A stretch of 64,000 nt of DNA, taken from contig NW_027488366.1 in the NCBI RefSeq assembly GCF_051014445.1, forward strand, positions 18,990,001 through 19,054,000. Direction: 5' to 3'. The stretch's first letter is position 1, and every line of letters begins with the position of its first letter. Below are positions 36,026 through 49,943 of the stretch, piece after piece. Source of the DNA: Colletes latitarsis. Its lineage: Eukaryota; Arthropoda; Insecta; Hymenoptera; Colletidae. A model generated the notes under the pieces. That model was not told where the DNA came from. It did no database searches and saw only the letters and a program-made list of their open reading frames with translations. A program made the translations under genes and the position numbers.

Positions 36026-36729
36026 CCAGCGTTATCCTCTAAAATACTATTCGGAACCAGCTTCTATTGACTGTTTCGGTGTGGTACCACATAACTACGT
36101 GATCCAAATCAGCAAAAAGCCTAGGATCTGGCCAACAAGAATGCAAAAATGCGAAAGTACGGGCCAGATGAGGTCAAATCCGAGACCTAACCGAGACATA
36201 ACCGGCGTTATCCTCTAAAATATTAATCGCAACCAGGTTTAATTGACTGTTTCGGTGTGGAACCTCATTACTACGGGATCCTAACCAGAAAAAACCCAGG
36301 ATCTGGCCAATAAATATGCGAAAAACGCGAAAGTATGGGCCAGATGATTGCAAATACCAGAACTAACCCAGACATAGCCAGCGTTATCCTCTAAAATACT
36401 ATTCGGAACCAGATTCTATTGACTGTTTCGGTGTGGTACCACATAACTACGTGATCCAAATCAGCAAAAAGCCTAGGATCTGGCCAACAAGAATGCAAAA
36501 ATGCGAAAGTACGGGCCAGATGAGGTCAAATCCCAGACCTAACCGAGACATAACCGGCGTTATCCTCTAAAATATTAATCGCAACCAGGTTTAATTGACT
36601 GTTTCGGTGTGGAACCTCATTACTACGGGATCCTAACCAGAAAAAACCCAGGATCTGGCCAATAAATATGCGAAAAACGCGAAAGTATGGGCCAGATGAT
36701 TGCAAATACCAGAACTAACCCAGACATAG
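36026..36729. repeat. Dimer duplication inside gamma copy 1
   Basis: Two 352-bp dimers, 36026-36377 and 36378-36729, are nearly identical. Both have TTTCGGTGTGGTACCACATAA and the rare GATGAGGTCAAATCC variant. Gamma copy 2 has a single dimer here (42009-42360), which fully accounts for the length difference of 5983 against 5631 bp. This is a clean copy-number difference of one dimer between otherwise near-identical units. Confidence 0.92.
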
Positions 36730-36905
36730 CCAGCGTTATCCTCTAAAATACTATTCGGAACCAGATTCTATTGACTGTTTCAGTGTGGTACCACATTACT
36801 ACGCGATCCAAATCAGCAAAAAGCCTAGGATCTGGCCAACAAGAATGCAAAAATGCGAAACTACGGGCCAGGTGAGGGCAAATCCCAGACCTAACCGAGA
36901 CATAA

Positions 36906-39900
36906 CCAGCGTTATCCTCTAAAATATTAATCGCAACCAGGTTTAATTGACTGTTTCGGTGTAGTACCGCATTACTACGTGATACAAACCAGAAAAAGGC
37001 CAGGATCTGGCCAACAAGTATGCGAAAAATGCGAAAGTACGGGCCAGATGAGGGCCAATCCCAGACCTAACCGAGACATAACCAGCGTTGTCCTCTAAAA
37101 TACTATTCGGAACTAGCTTCTATTGACTGTTTCAGTGTGGTACCACATTACTACGTGATACAAACCAGAAAAAGCCCAGGATCTGGCCAACAAGTATGCG
37201 AAAAATGCGAAAGTACGAGCCAGATGAGGGCAAATCCCGGATCTAACCTAGATATAACCGGCGTTATCCTCTAACATATTAATCGAAACCAGGTTTAATT
37301 GGCTGTTTCGGTGTGGAACGTCATTATTACGGGATCCAAACCAGAAAAAACCCAGCATCTGGCCAACAAATATGCGAAAAACGCGAAAGTATGGGCCAGA
37401 TGATTGCAAATACCAGAACTAACCCAGACATAGCCAGCGTTATCCTCTAAAATACTATTCGGAACCATCTTCTATTGACTGTTTCAGTGTGGTACCACAT
37501 AACTACGTGATCCAAATCAGCAAAAAGCCTAGGATCTGGCCAACAAGAATGCAAAAATGCGAAAGTACGGGCCAGATGAGGGCAAATCCCAGACCTAACC
37601 GAGATATAACCGGCGTTATCCTCTAAAATATTAATCGCAACCAGGTTTAATTGACTGTTTCGGTGTGGAACCTCATTACTACGGGATCCAAACCAGAAAA
37701 AACCCAGGATCTTCCCAACAAATATGCGAAAAACGCGAAAGTATGAGCCAGATGATTGCAAATACCAGAACTAACCCAGACATAACCAGCGTTATCCTCT
37801 AAAATACTATTCGGAACCAGCTTCTATTGACTGTTTCAGTGTGGTACCACATAACTACGTGATCCAAATCAGCAAAAAGCCTGGGATCTGGCCAACAAGA
37901 ATGCAAAAATGCGAAAGTACGGGCCAGATGAGGGCAAATCCCAGACCTAACCGAGACATAACCGGCGTTATCCTCTAAAATATTAATCGCAACCAGGTTT
38001 AATTGACTGTTTCGGTGTGGAACCTCATTACTACGGGATCCTAACCAGAAAAAACCCAGGATCTGGCCAATAAATATGCGAAAAACGCGAAAGTATGGGC
38101 CAGATGATTGCAAATACCAGAACTAACCCAGACATAGCCAGCGTTATCCTCTAAAATACTATTCGGAACCAGATTCTATTGACTGTTTCAGTGTGGTACC
38201 ACATTACTACGCGATCCAAATCAGCAAAAAGCCTAGGATCTGGCCAACAAGAATGCAAAAATGCGAAACTACGGGCCAGGTGAGGGCAAATCCCAGACCT
38301 AACCGAGACATAACCAGCGTTATCCTCTAAAATATTAATCGCAACCAGGTTTAATTGACTGTTTCGGTGTAGTACCGCATTACTACGTGATACAAACCAG
38401 AAAAAGGCCAGGATCTGGCCAACAAGTATGCGAGAAATGCGAAAGTACGAACCAGATGAGGGCAAATCCCAGACCTAACCGAGACAAAACCGGCGTTATC
38501 CTCTAAAATATTAATCGCAACCAGGTTTAATTGACTGTTCAGGTGTGGAACCTCATTACTACGGGATCCAAACCAGAAAAAACCCAGCATCTGGCAAACA
38601 AGTATGCGAAAAAAGCGAAAGTATGAGCCAGATGATTGCGAATACCAGAACTAACCCAGACATAACCAGCGTTATCCTCTAAAACACTAATCGGAACCAG
38701 CTTTTATTGACCGTTTCAGTGAGGTACCTCATTACTACGTGGTCCAAACCAGAAAAAACCCAGGATCTGGCCAACAAGTATGCGAAAAATGCGAAAGTAC
38801 GGGCCAGATGAGGGCCAATCCCAGACCTAACCGAGACATAACCAGCGTTATCCTCTAAAATATTAATCGCAACCAGGTTTAATTGACTGTTTCGGTGTAG
38901 TACCGCATTACTACGTGATACAAACCAGAAAAAGGCCAGGATCTGGCCAACAAGTATGCGAGAAATGCAAAAGTACGAACCAGATGAGGGCAAATCCCAG
39001 ACCTAACCGAGACAAAACCGGCGTTATCCTCTAAAATATTAATCGCAACCAGGTTTAATTGACTGTTCAGGTGTGGAACCTCATTACTACGGGATCCAAA
39101 CCAGAAAAAACCCAGCATCTGGCATACAAGTATGCGAAAAAAGCGAAAGTATGAGCCAGATGATTGCGAATACCAGAACTAACCCAGACGTAACCAGCGT
39201 TATCCTCTAAAACACTAATCGGAACCAGCTTTTATTGACCGTTTCAGTGAGGTACCTCATTACTACGTGGTCCAAACCAGAAAAAACCCAGGATCTGGCC
39301 AACAAGTATGCGAAAAATGCGAAAGTACGGGCCAGATGAGGGCCAATCCCAGACCTAACCGAGACATAACCAGCGTTGTCCTCTAAAATACTATTCGGAA
39401 CTAGCTTCTATTGACTGTTTCACTGTGGTACCACATTACTACGTGATCCAAACCAGAAAAAGCCCAGGATCTGGCCAACAAGTATGCGAAAAATGCGAAA
39501 GTACGGGCCAGATGAGGGCCAATCCCAGACCTAACCGAGACATAACCAGCGTTGTCCTCTAAAATACTATTCGGAACTAGCTTCTATTGACTGTTTCAGT
39601 GTGGTACCACATTACTACGTGATACAAACCAGAAAAAGCCCAGGGTCTGGCCGACAAGTATGCGAAAAATGCGAAAGTACGAGCCAGATGAGGGCAAATC
39701 CCGGATCTAACCGAGATATAACCGGCGTTATCCTCTAACATATTAATCGAAACCAGGTTTAATTGGCTGTTTCGGTGTGGAACGTCATTATTACGGGATC
39801 CAAACCAGAAAAAACCCAGCATCTGGCCAACAAATATGCGAAAAACGCGAAAGTATGGGCCAGATGATTGCAAATACCAGAACTAACCCAGACATAGCCA

Positions 39901-42536
39901 GCGTTATCCTCTAAAATACTATTCGGAACCAGCTTCTATTGACTGTTTCAGTGTGGTACCACATAACTACGTGATCCAAATCAGCAAAAAGCCTAGGATC
40001 TGGCCAACAAGAATGCAAAAATGCGAAAGTACGGGCCAGATGAGGGCAAATCCCAGACCTAACCGAGATATAACCGGCGTTATCCTCTAAAATATTAATC
40101 GCAACCAGGTTTAATTGACTGTTTCGGTGTGGAACCTCATTACTACGGGATCCTAACCAGAAAAAACCCAGGATCTGGCCAATAGATATGCGAAAAACGC
40201 GAAAGTATGGGCCAGATGATTGCAAATACCAGAACTAACCCAGACATAACCAGCGTTATCCTCTAAAACACTAATTGGAACCAGCTTTTATTGACCATTT
40301 CAGTGAGGTACCTCATTACTACGTGGTCCAAACCAGAAAAAACCCAGTATCTGGCCAACAAGTATGCGAAAAATGCGAAAGTACGGGCCAGATGAGGGCC
40401 AATCCCAGACCTAACCGAGACATAACCAGCGTTGTCCTCTAAAATACTATTCGGAACTAGCTTCTATTGACTGTTTCAGTGTGGTACCACATTACTACGT
40501 GATCCAAATCAGCAAGAAGCCTAGGATCTGGCCAACAAGAATGCAAAAATGCGAAACTACGGGCCAGGTGAGGGCAAATCCCAGACCTAACCGAGACATA
40601 ACCAGCGTTATCCTCTAAAATATTAATCGCAACCAGGTTTAATTGACTGTTTCGGTGTAGTACCGCATTACTACGGGATCCTAACCAGAAAAAACCCAGC
40701 ATCTGGCAAACAAGTATGCGAAAAAAGCGAAAGTATGAGCCAGATGATTGTGAATACCAGAACTAACCCAGACATAACCAGCGTTATCCTCTAAAACACT
40801 AATCGGAACCAGCTTTTATTGACCGTTTCAGTGAGGTACCTCATTACTACGTGGTCCAAACCAGAAAAAACCCAGGATCTGGCCAACAAGTATGCGAAAA
40901 ATGCGAAAGTACGGGCCAGATGAGGGCCAATCCCAGACCTAACCGAGACATAACCAGCGTTGTCCTCTAAAATACTATTCGGAACTAGCTTCTATTGACT
41001 GTTTCAGTGTGGTTCCACATAACTACGTGATCCAAATCAGCAAAAAGCCTAGGATCGTGCCAACAAGAATGCAAAAATGCGAAACTACGGGCCAGGTGAG
41101 GGCAAATCCCAGACCTAACCGAGACATAACCAACGTTATCCTCTAAAATATTAATCGCAACCAGGTTTAATTGACTGTTTCGGTGTAGTACCGCATTACT
41201 ACGGGATCCTAACCAGAAAAAACCCAGCATCTGGCAAACAAGTATGCGAAAAAAGCGAAAGAATGAGCCAGATGATTGCGAATATCAGAACTAACCCAGA
41301 CATAACCAGCGTTATCCTCTAAAACACTAATCGGAACCAGCTTTTATTGACCGTTTCAGTGAGGTACCTCATTACTACGTGGTCCAAACCAGAAAAAGCC
41401 TAGGGTCTGGCCAACAAGTATGCGAAAAATGCGAAAGTACGGGCCAGATGAGGGCCAATCCCAGACCTAACCGAGACATAACCAGCGTTGTCCTCTAAAA
41501 TACTATTCGGAACTAGCTTCTATTGACTGTTTCAGTGTGGCACCACATTACTACGTGATCCAAACCAGAAATGCCCAGGATCTGGCCAACAAGTATGCGA
41601 AAAATGCGAAAGTACGGGCCAGATGAGGGCCAATCCCAGACCTAACCGAGACATAACCAGCGTTGTCCTCTAAAATACTATTCGGAACTAGCTTCTATTG
41701 ACTGTTTCAGTGTGGTACCACATTACTACGTGATACAAACCAGAAAAAGCCCAGGATCTGGCCAACAAGTATGCGAAAAATGCGAAAGTACGAGCCAGAT
41801 GAGGGCAAATCCCAGACCTAACCAAGACATAACCGGCGTTATCCTCTAAAATATTAATCACAACCAGGTTTAATTGACTGTTTCGGTGTGGAACCTCATT
41901 ACTACGGGATCCAAACCAGAAAAAACCCAGGATCTTCCCAACAAATATGCGAAAAACGCGAAAGTATGAGCCAGATGATTGCAAATACCAGAACTAACCC
42001 AGACATAGCCAGCGTTATCCTCTAAAATACTATTCGGAACCAGCTTCTATTGACTGTTTCGGTGTGGTACCACATAACTACGTGATCCAAATCAGCAAAA
42101 AGCCTAGGATCTGGCCAACAAGAATGCAAAAATGCGAAAGTACGGGCCAGATGAGGTCAAATCCGAGACCTAACCGAGACATAACCGGCGTTATCCTCTA
42201 AAATATTAATCGCAACCAGGTTTAATTGACTGTTTCGGTGTGGAACCTCATTACTACGGGATCCTAACCAGAAAAAACCCAGGATCTGGCCAATAAATAT
42301 GCGAAAAACGCGAAAGTATGGGCCAGATGATTGCAAATACCAGAACTAACCCAGACATAGCCAGCGTTATCCTCTAAAATACTATTCGGAACCAGATTCT
42401 ATTGACTGTTTCAGTGTGGTACCACATTACTACGCGATCCAAATCAGCAAAAAGCCTAGGATCTGGCCAACAAGAATGCAAAAATGCGAAACTACGGGCC
42501 AGGTGAGGGCAAATCCCAGACCTAACCGAGACATAA
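36906..42536. repeat. Higher-order repeat gamma, copy 2 (32-mer)
   Basis: This copy is 5631 bp (32 monomers minus one base), following copy 1 and preceding copy 3 with exact phase. The 175-bp monomer recurs near 41570. A private change is CCTGGGATC at 37881 where the other copies have CCTAGGATC. Copies 1 and 2 share GGGTCTGGCCG (33660 and 39643) where copy 3 has GGATCTGGCCG, which suggests copies 1 and 2 are the closest pair. Confidence 0.92.
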
Positions 42537-45500
42537 CCAGCGTTATCCTCTAAAATATTAATCGCAACCAGGTTTAATTGACTGTTTCGGTGTAGTACCG
42601 CATTACTACGTGATACAAACCAGAAAAAGGCCAGGATCTGGCCAACAAGTATGCGAAAAATGCGAAAGTACGGGCCAGATGAGGGCCAATCCCAGACCTA
42701 ACCGAGACATAACCAGCGTTGTCCTCTAAAATACTATTCGGAACTAGCTTCTATTGACTGTTTCAGTGTGGTACCACATTACTACGTGATACAAACCAGA
42801 AAAAGCCCAGGATCTGGCCAACAAGTATGCGAAAAATGCGAAAGTACGAGCCAGATGAGGGCAAATCCCGGATCTAACCTAGATATAACCGGCGTTATCC
42901 TCTAACATATTAATCGAAACCAGGTTTAATTGGCTGTTTCGGTGTGGAACGTCATTATTACGGGATCCAAACCAGAAAAAACCCAGCATCTGGCCAACAA
43001 ATATGCGAAAAACGCGAAAGTATGGGCCAGATGATTGCAAATACCAGAACTAACCCAGACATAGCCAGCGTTATCCTCTAAAATACTATTCGGAACCATC
43101 TTCTATTGACTGTTTCAGTGTGGTACCACATAACTACGTGATCCAAATCAGCAAAAAGCCTAGGATCTGGCCAACAAGAATGCAAAAATGCGAAAGTACG
43201 GGCCAGATGAGGGCAAATCCCAGACCTAACCGAGATATAACCGGCGTTATCCTCTAAAATATTAATCGCAACCAGGTTTAATTGACTGTTTCGGTGTGGA
43301 ACCTCATTACTACGGGATCCAAACCAGAAAAAACCCAGGATCTTCCCAACAAATATGCGAAAAACGCGAAAGTATGAGCCAGATGATTGCAAATACCAGA
43401 ACTAACCCAGACATAACCAGCGTTATCCTCTAAAATACTATTCGGAACCAGCTTCTATTGACTGTTTCAGTGTGGTACCACATAACTACGTGATCCAAAT
43501 CAGCAAAAAGCCTAGGATCTGGCCAACAAGAATGCAAAAATGCGAAAGTACGGGCCAGATGAGGGCAAATCCCAGACCTAACCGAGACATAACCGGCGTT
43601 ATCCTCTAAAATATTAATCGCAACCAGGTTTAATTGACTGTTTCGGTGTGGAACCTCATTACTACGGGATCCTAACCAGAAAAAACCCAGGATCTGGCCA
43701 ATAAATATGCGAAAAACGCGAAAGTATGGGCCAGATGATTGCAAATACCAGAACTAACCCAGACATAGCCAGCGTTATCCTCTAAAATACTATTCGGAAC
43801 CAGATTCTATTGACTGTTTCAGTGTGGTACCACATTACTACGCGATCCAAATCAGCAAAAAGCCTAGGATCTGGCCAACAAGAATGCAAAAATGCGAAAC
43901 TACGGGCCAGGTGAGGGCAAATCCCAGACCTAACCGAGACATAACCAGCGTTATCCTCTAAAATATTAATCGCAACCAGGTTTAATTGACTGTTTCGGTG
44001 TAGTACCGCATTACTACGTGATACAAACCAGAAAAAGGCCAGGATCTGGCCAACAAGTATGCGAGAAATGCGAAAGTACGAACCAGATGAGGGCAAATCC
44101 CAGACCTAACCGAGACAAAACCGGCGTTATCCTCTAAAATATTAATCGCAACCAGGTTTAATTGACTGTTCAGGTGTGGAACCTCATTACTACGGGATCC
44201 AAACCAGAAAAAACCCAGCATCTGGCAAACAAGTATGCGAAAAATGCGAAAGTATGAGCCAGATGATTGCGAATACCAGAACTAACCCAGACATAACCAG
44301 CGTTATCCTCTAAAACACTAATCGGAACCAGCTTTTATTGACCGTTTCAGTGAGGTACCTCATTACTACGTGGTCCAAACCAGAAAAAACCCAGGATCTG
44401 GCCAACAAGTATGCGAAAAATGCGAAAGTACGGGCCAGATGAGGGCCAATCCCAGACCTAACCGAGACATAACCAGCGTTATCCTCTAAAATATTAATCG
44501 CAACCAGGTTTAATTGACTGTTTCGGTGTAGTACCGCATTACTACGTGATACAAACCAGAAAAAGGCCAGGATCTGGCCAACAAGTATGCGAGAAATGCA
44601 AAAGTACGAACCAGATGAGGGCAAATCCCAGACCTAACCGAGACAAAACCGGCGTTATCCTCTAAAATATTAATCGCAACCAGGTTTAATTGACTGTTCA
44701 GGTGTGGAACCTCATTACTACGGGATCCAAACCAGAAAAAACCCAGCATCTGGCATACAAGTATGCGAAAAAAGCGAAAGTATGAGCCAGATGATTGCGA
44801 ATACCAGAACTAACCCAGACGTAACCAGCGTTATCCTCTAAAACACTAATCGGAACCAGCTTTTATTGACCGTTTCAGTGAGGTACCTCATTACTACGTG
44901 GTCCAAACCAGAAAAAACCCAGGATCTGGCCAACAAGTATGCGAAAAATGCGAAAGTACGGGCCAGATGAGGGCCAATCCCAGACCTAACCGAGACATAA
45001 CCAGCGTTGTCCTCTAAAATACTATTCGGAACTAGCTTCTATTGACTGTTTCACTGTGGTACCACATTACTACGTGATCCAAACCAGAAAAAGCCCAGGA
45101 TCTGGCCAACAAGTATGCGAAAAATGCGAAAGTACGGGCCAGATGAGGGCCAATCCCAGACCTAACCGAGACATAACCAGCGTTGTCCTCTAAAATACTA
45201 TTCGGAACTAGCTTCTATTGACTGTTTCAGTGTGGTACCACATTACTACGTGATACAAACCAGAAAAAGCCCAGGATCTGGCCGACAAGTATGCGAAAAA
45301 TGCGAAAGTACGAGCCAGATGAGGGCAAATCCCGGATCTAACCGAGATATAACCGGCGTTTTCCTCTAACATATTAATCGAAACCAGGTTTAATTGGCTG
45401 TTTCGGTGTGGAACGTCATTATTACGGGATCCAAACCAGAAAAAACCCAGCATCTGGCCAACAAATATGCGAAAAACGCGAAAGTATGGGCCAGATGATT

Positions 45501-46335
45501 GCAAATACCAGAACTAACCCAGACATAGCCAGCGTTATCCTCTAAAATACTATTCGGAACCAGCTTCTATTGACTGTTTCAGTGTGGTACCACATAACTA
45601 CGTGATCCAAATCAGCAAAAAGCCTAGGATCTGGCCAACAAGAATGCAAAAATGCGAAAGTACGGGCCAGATGAGGGCAAATCCCAGACCTAACCGAGAT
45701 ATAACCGGCGTTATCCTCTAAAATATTAATCGCAACCAGGTTTAATTGACTGTTTCGGTGTGGAACCTCATTACTACGGGATCCTAACCAGAAAAAACCC
45801 AGGATCTGGCCAATAGATATGCGAAAAACGCGAAAGTATGGGCCAGATGATTGCAAATACCAGAACTAACCCAGACATAACCAGCGTTATCCTCTAAAAC
45901 ACTAATCGGAACCAGCTTTTATTGACCATTTCAGTGAGGTACCTCATTACTACGTGGTCCAAACCAGAAAAAACCCAGTATCTGGCCAACAAGTATGCGA
46001 AAAATGCGAAAGTACGGGCCAGATGAGGGCCAATCCCAGACCTAACCGAGACATAACCAGCGTTGTCCTCTAAAATACTATTCGGAACTAGCTTCTATTG
46101 ACTGTTTCAGTGTGGTACCACATTACTACGTGATCCAAATCAGCAAGAAGCCTAGGATCTGGCCAACAAGAATGCAAAAATGCGAAACTACGGGCCAGGT
46201 GAGGGCAAATCCCAGACCTAACCGAGACATAACCAGCGTTATCCTCTAAAATATTAATCGCAACCAGGTTTAATTGACTGTTTCGGTGTAGTACCGCATT
46301 ACTACGGGATCCTAACCAGAAAAAACCCAGCATCT
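42537..46335. repeat. Higher-order repeat gamma, copy 3, partial
   Basis: This follows copy 2 at offset 5631 for about 3.8 kb and then leaves it at about 46335-46370, where GCGAAAGTATGAG and GATTGTGAATACC are replaced by GCGAAAGAATGAG and GATTGCGAATACC. Those replacement variants normally sit about 500 bp further into the unit. The copy is therefore truncated by a switch between monomers. It has TTTTCCTC at 45359 where the others have TTATCCTC. Confidence 0.88.
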
Positions 46336-47404
46336 GGCAAACAAGTATGCGAAAAAAGCGAAAGAATGAGCCAGATGATTGCGAATACCAGAACTAACCC
46401 AGACATAACCAGCGTTATCCTCTAAAACACTAATCGGAACCAGCTTTTATTGACCGTTTCAGTGAGGTACCTCATTACTACGTGGTCCAAACCAGAAAAA
46501 ACCCAGGATCTGGCCAACAAGTATGCGAAAAATGCGAAAGTACGGGCCAGATGAGGGCCAATCCCAGACCTAACCGAGACATAACCAGCGTTGTCCTCTA
46601 AAATACTATTCGGAACTAGCTTCTATTGACTGTTTCAGTGTGGTACCACATTACTACGTGATCCAAACCAGAAAAAGCCCAGGATCTGGCCAACAAGTAT
46701 GCGAAAAATGCGAAAGTACGGGCCAGATGAGGGCCAATCCCAGACCTAACCGAGACATAACCAGCGTTGTCCTCTAAAATACTATTCGGAACTAGCTTCT
46801 ATTGACTGTTTCAGTGTGGTACCACATTACTACGTGATCCAAATCAGCAAAAAGCCTAGGATCTGGCCAACAAGAATGCAAAAATGCGAAACTACGGGCC
46901 AGGTGAGGGCAAATCCCAGACCAAACCGAGACATAACCAGCGTTATCCTCTAAAATATTAATCGCAACCAGGTTTAATTGACTGTTTCGGTGTAGTACCG
47001 CATTACTACGGGATCCTAACCAGAAAAAACCCAGGATCTGGCCAATAAATATGCGAAAAACGCGAAAGTATGGGCCAGATGATTGCAAATACCAGAACTA
47101 ACCCAGCCATAGCCAGCGTTATCCTCTAAAATACTATTCGGAACCAGCTTCTATTGACTGTTTCAGTGTGGTACCACATTACTACGCGATCCAAATCAGC
47201 AAAAAGCCTAGGATCTGGCCAACAAGTATGCGAAAAATGCGAAAGTACGGGCCAGATGAGGGCAAATCCCAGACCTAACCGAGACATAACCGGCGTTATC
47301 CTCTAAAATATTAATCGCAACCAGGTTCAATTGACTGTTTCGGTGTGGAACCTCGTTACTACGGGATCCTAGCCAGAAAAAACCCAGGATCTGGCCAACA
47401 CATA
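46336..47404. repeat. Transition between gamma and delta
   Basis: About six monomers: C, two A monomers with GTGATCCAAACC, an A2 form, a B-like form, and a beta-like pair. From about 47150 the sequence resembles the end of a beta unit (TACGCGATCC at 47183, then CCTCGTTACTACGGG at 47351, compare 21124). The change from A2-like to A-like happens inside the monomer near 47220. No non-satellite sequence was seen. Confidence 0.75.
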
Positions 47405-49084
47405 TGCGAAAAACGCGAAAGTATGAGCCAGATGATTGCAAATACCAGAACTAACGCGGGAATAGCCAGCGTTGTCCTCTAAAATACTATTCGGGTCCAG
47501 CTTTTATTGACTGTTTTAGTGTGGTACCACATTACTACGTGATCCAAACCAGAAAAAGCCCAGAATCTGGCCAACAAGTACGCGAAAAATGCGAAGGTAC
47601 GAGCCAGATGATTGCAAATACCAGAACTAACCGAGACATAACCTGCGTCATCCTCTAAAATTTGAATCGCAACCAGGTTTAATTGACTGTTTCAGTGTAG
47701 TACCACATTACTACGTGATCCTAACAATAGAAAAACACAGGATCTGGCCATTCAAGTATGCGAAAAATGCGAAAGTACGGGCCAGATGAGGGCAAATCCC
47801 AGACCTAACCGAGACATAACCAGCGTTATCCTCTAAAATATTAATCGCAACCAGGTTTAATTGACTGTTTCAGTGTGGTCCCACATTACTACTTGGTCCA
47901 AGCCAGAACATGGCCAGGATCTGGCCAACAAGTATGCGAGAAATGCGAAGGTACGAGCCAGATGAGGGCAAATCCCAGACCTAACCGAGATATAACCGGC
48001 AATATCCTCTAAAATATTAATCGAAACTAGGTTTAATTGACTGTTTCGGTGTGGAACGTAATTATTACGTGATCCAAACCAGAAAAAACCCAGCATCTGG
48101 CCAACAAGTATGCGAAAAAAGCGAAAGTATGAGCAAGATGATTGCAAATACCAGAACTAACCCAGACATAGCCAGCGTTATCCTCTAAAATACTATTCGG
48201 AACCAGCTTCTATTGACTGTTTCAGTGTAGTACCACATTACTACGTGATACAAACCAGAAAAAGGCCAGGATCTGGCCAACAAGTATGCGAGAAATGCGA
48301 AAGTACGAACCAGATGAGGGCAAATCCCAGACCTAACCGAGACAAAACCGGCGTTATCCTCTAAAATATTAATCGCAACCAGGTTTAATTGACTGTTCAG
48401 GTGTGGAACCTCATTACTACGGGATCCAAACCAGAAAAAACCCAGCATCTGGCAAACAAGTATGCGAAAAAAGCGAAAGTATGAGCCAGATGATTGCGAA
48501 TACCAGAGCTAACCCAGACATAACCAGCGTTATCCTCTAAAACACTAATCGGAACCAGCTTTTATTGACCGTTTCAGTGAGGTACCTCATTACTACGTGG
48601 TCCAAACCAGAAAAAACCCAGGATCTGGCCAACAAGTATGCGAAAAATGCGAAAGTACGGGCCAGATGAGGGCCAATCCCAGACCTAACCGAGACATAAC
48701 CAGCGTTGTCCTCTAAAATACTATTCGGAACTAGCTTCTATTGACTGTTTCAGTGTGGTACCACATTACTACGTGATCCAAACCAGAAAAAGCCCAGGAT
48801 CTGGCCAACAAGTATGCGAAAAATGCGAAAGTACGGGCCAGATGAGGGCCAATCCCAGACCTAACCGAGACATAACCAGCGTTGTCCTCTAAAATACTAT
48901 TCGGAACTAGCTTCTATTGACTGTTTCAGTGTGGTACCACATTACTACGTGATACAAACCAGAAAAAGCCCAGGATCTGGCCAACAAGTATGCGAAAATG
49001 CGAAAGTACGAGCCAGATGAGGGCAAATCCCAGACCTAACCAGGACATAACCGGCGTTATCCTCTAAAATATTAATCGCAACCA
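47405..49084. repeat. Higher-order repeat delta, copy 0, partial
   Basis: This matches about 50222-51901 at an offset of 2817 bp (16 monomers plus one base). Shared rare sites are AACGCGGGAATAGCC, TGCGTCATCC (47644 and 50461), the TAACAATAG motif (47722 and 50539), and a 175-bp monomer with GCGAAAATGCG. The match stops near 49085, where AACCAGGTTTAATTG faces AACCAGCTTTTATTG. It is an incomplete relative of the main delta units. Confidence 0.82.
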
Positions 49085-49943
49085 GGTTTAATTGACTGTT
49101 TCGGTGTGGAACCTCATTACTACGGGATCCAAACCAGAAAAAACCCAGGATCTTGCCAACAAATATGCGAAAAACGCGAAAGTATGAGCCAGATGATTGC
49201 AAATACCAGAACTAACCCAGACATAGCCAGCGTTATCCTCTAAAATACTATTCGGAACCAGCTTCTATTGACTGTTTCAGTGTGGTACCACATTACTACG
49301 TGATACAAACCAGAATAAGGCCAGGATATGGCCAACAAGTATGCGAAAAATGCGCAGGTACGAGCCAGATGAGGGCAAATCCCGGATCTAACCAAGATAT
49401 AACCGGCGTTATCCTCTAACATATTAATCGAAACCAGGTTTAATTGGCTGTTTCGGTGTGGAACGTCATTATTACGGGATCCAAAACAGAAAAAACCCAG
49501 CATCTGGCCAACAAATATGCGAAAAACGCGAAAGTATGGGCCAGATGATTGCAAATACCAGAACTAACCCAGACATAGCCAGCGTTATCCTCTAAAATAC
49601 TATTCGGAACCAGCTTCTATTGACTGTTTCAGTGTGGTACCACATAACTACGTGATCCAAATCAGCAAAAAGCCTAGGATCTGGCCAACAAGAATGCAAA
49701 AATGCGAAAGTACGGGCCAGATGAGGGCAAATCCCAGACCTAACCGAGATATAACCGGCGTTATCCTCTAAAATATTAATCGCAACCAGGTTTAATTGAC
49801 TGTTTCGGTGTGGAACCTCATTACTACGGGATCCTAACCAGAAAAAACCCAGTATCTGGCCAATAAATATGCGAAAAACGCGAAAGTATGGGCCAGATGA
49901 TTGCAAATACCAGAACTAACCCAGACATAGCCAGCGTTATCCT
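49085..49943. repeat. Segment related to the left block
   Basis: Monomers at 49240-49906 closely resemble 3641-4307 and the 16147-17554 duplication: AGAATAAGGCCAGGATATGG, GCGCAGGTACGAGCC, then an A2-B pair. Private changes include CAAAACAGAAAAAACCC near 49481 and CCCAGTATCTGG near 49850. A left-block segment thus recurs about 45 kb away inside the delta region. Confidence 0.78.

Larger units (their letters stand above)
30923..36905. repeat. Higher-order repeat gamma, copy 1 (34-mer)
   Basis: Copy 1 of the largest higher-order repeat, 5983 bp (34 monomers minus one base). Copy 2 follows at exactly this offset. The missing base is in a 175-bp monomer with AGAAATGCCCAGG near 35586. The unit mixes A, A2, B, C and D monomers and contains smaller internal repeats. 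Compared with copy 2 it has one extra 352-bp dimer at 36378-36729. By eye, differences from copy 2 are rare single bases. Confidence 0.92.
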
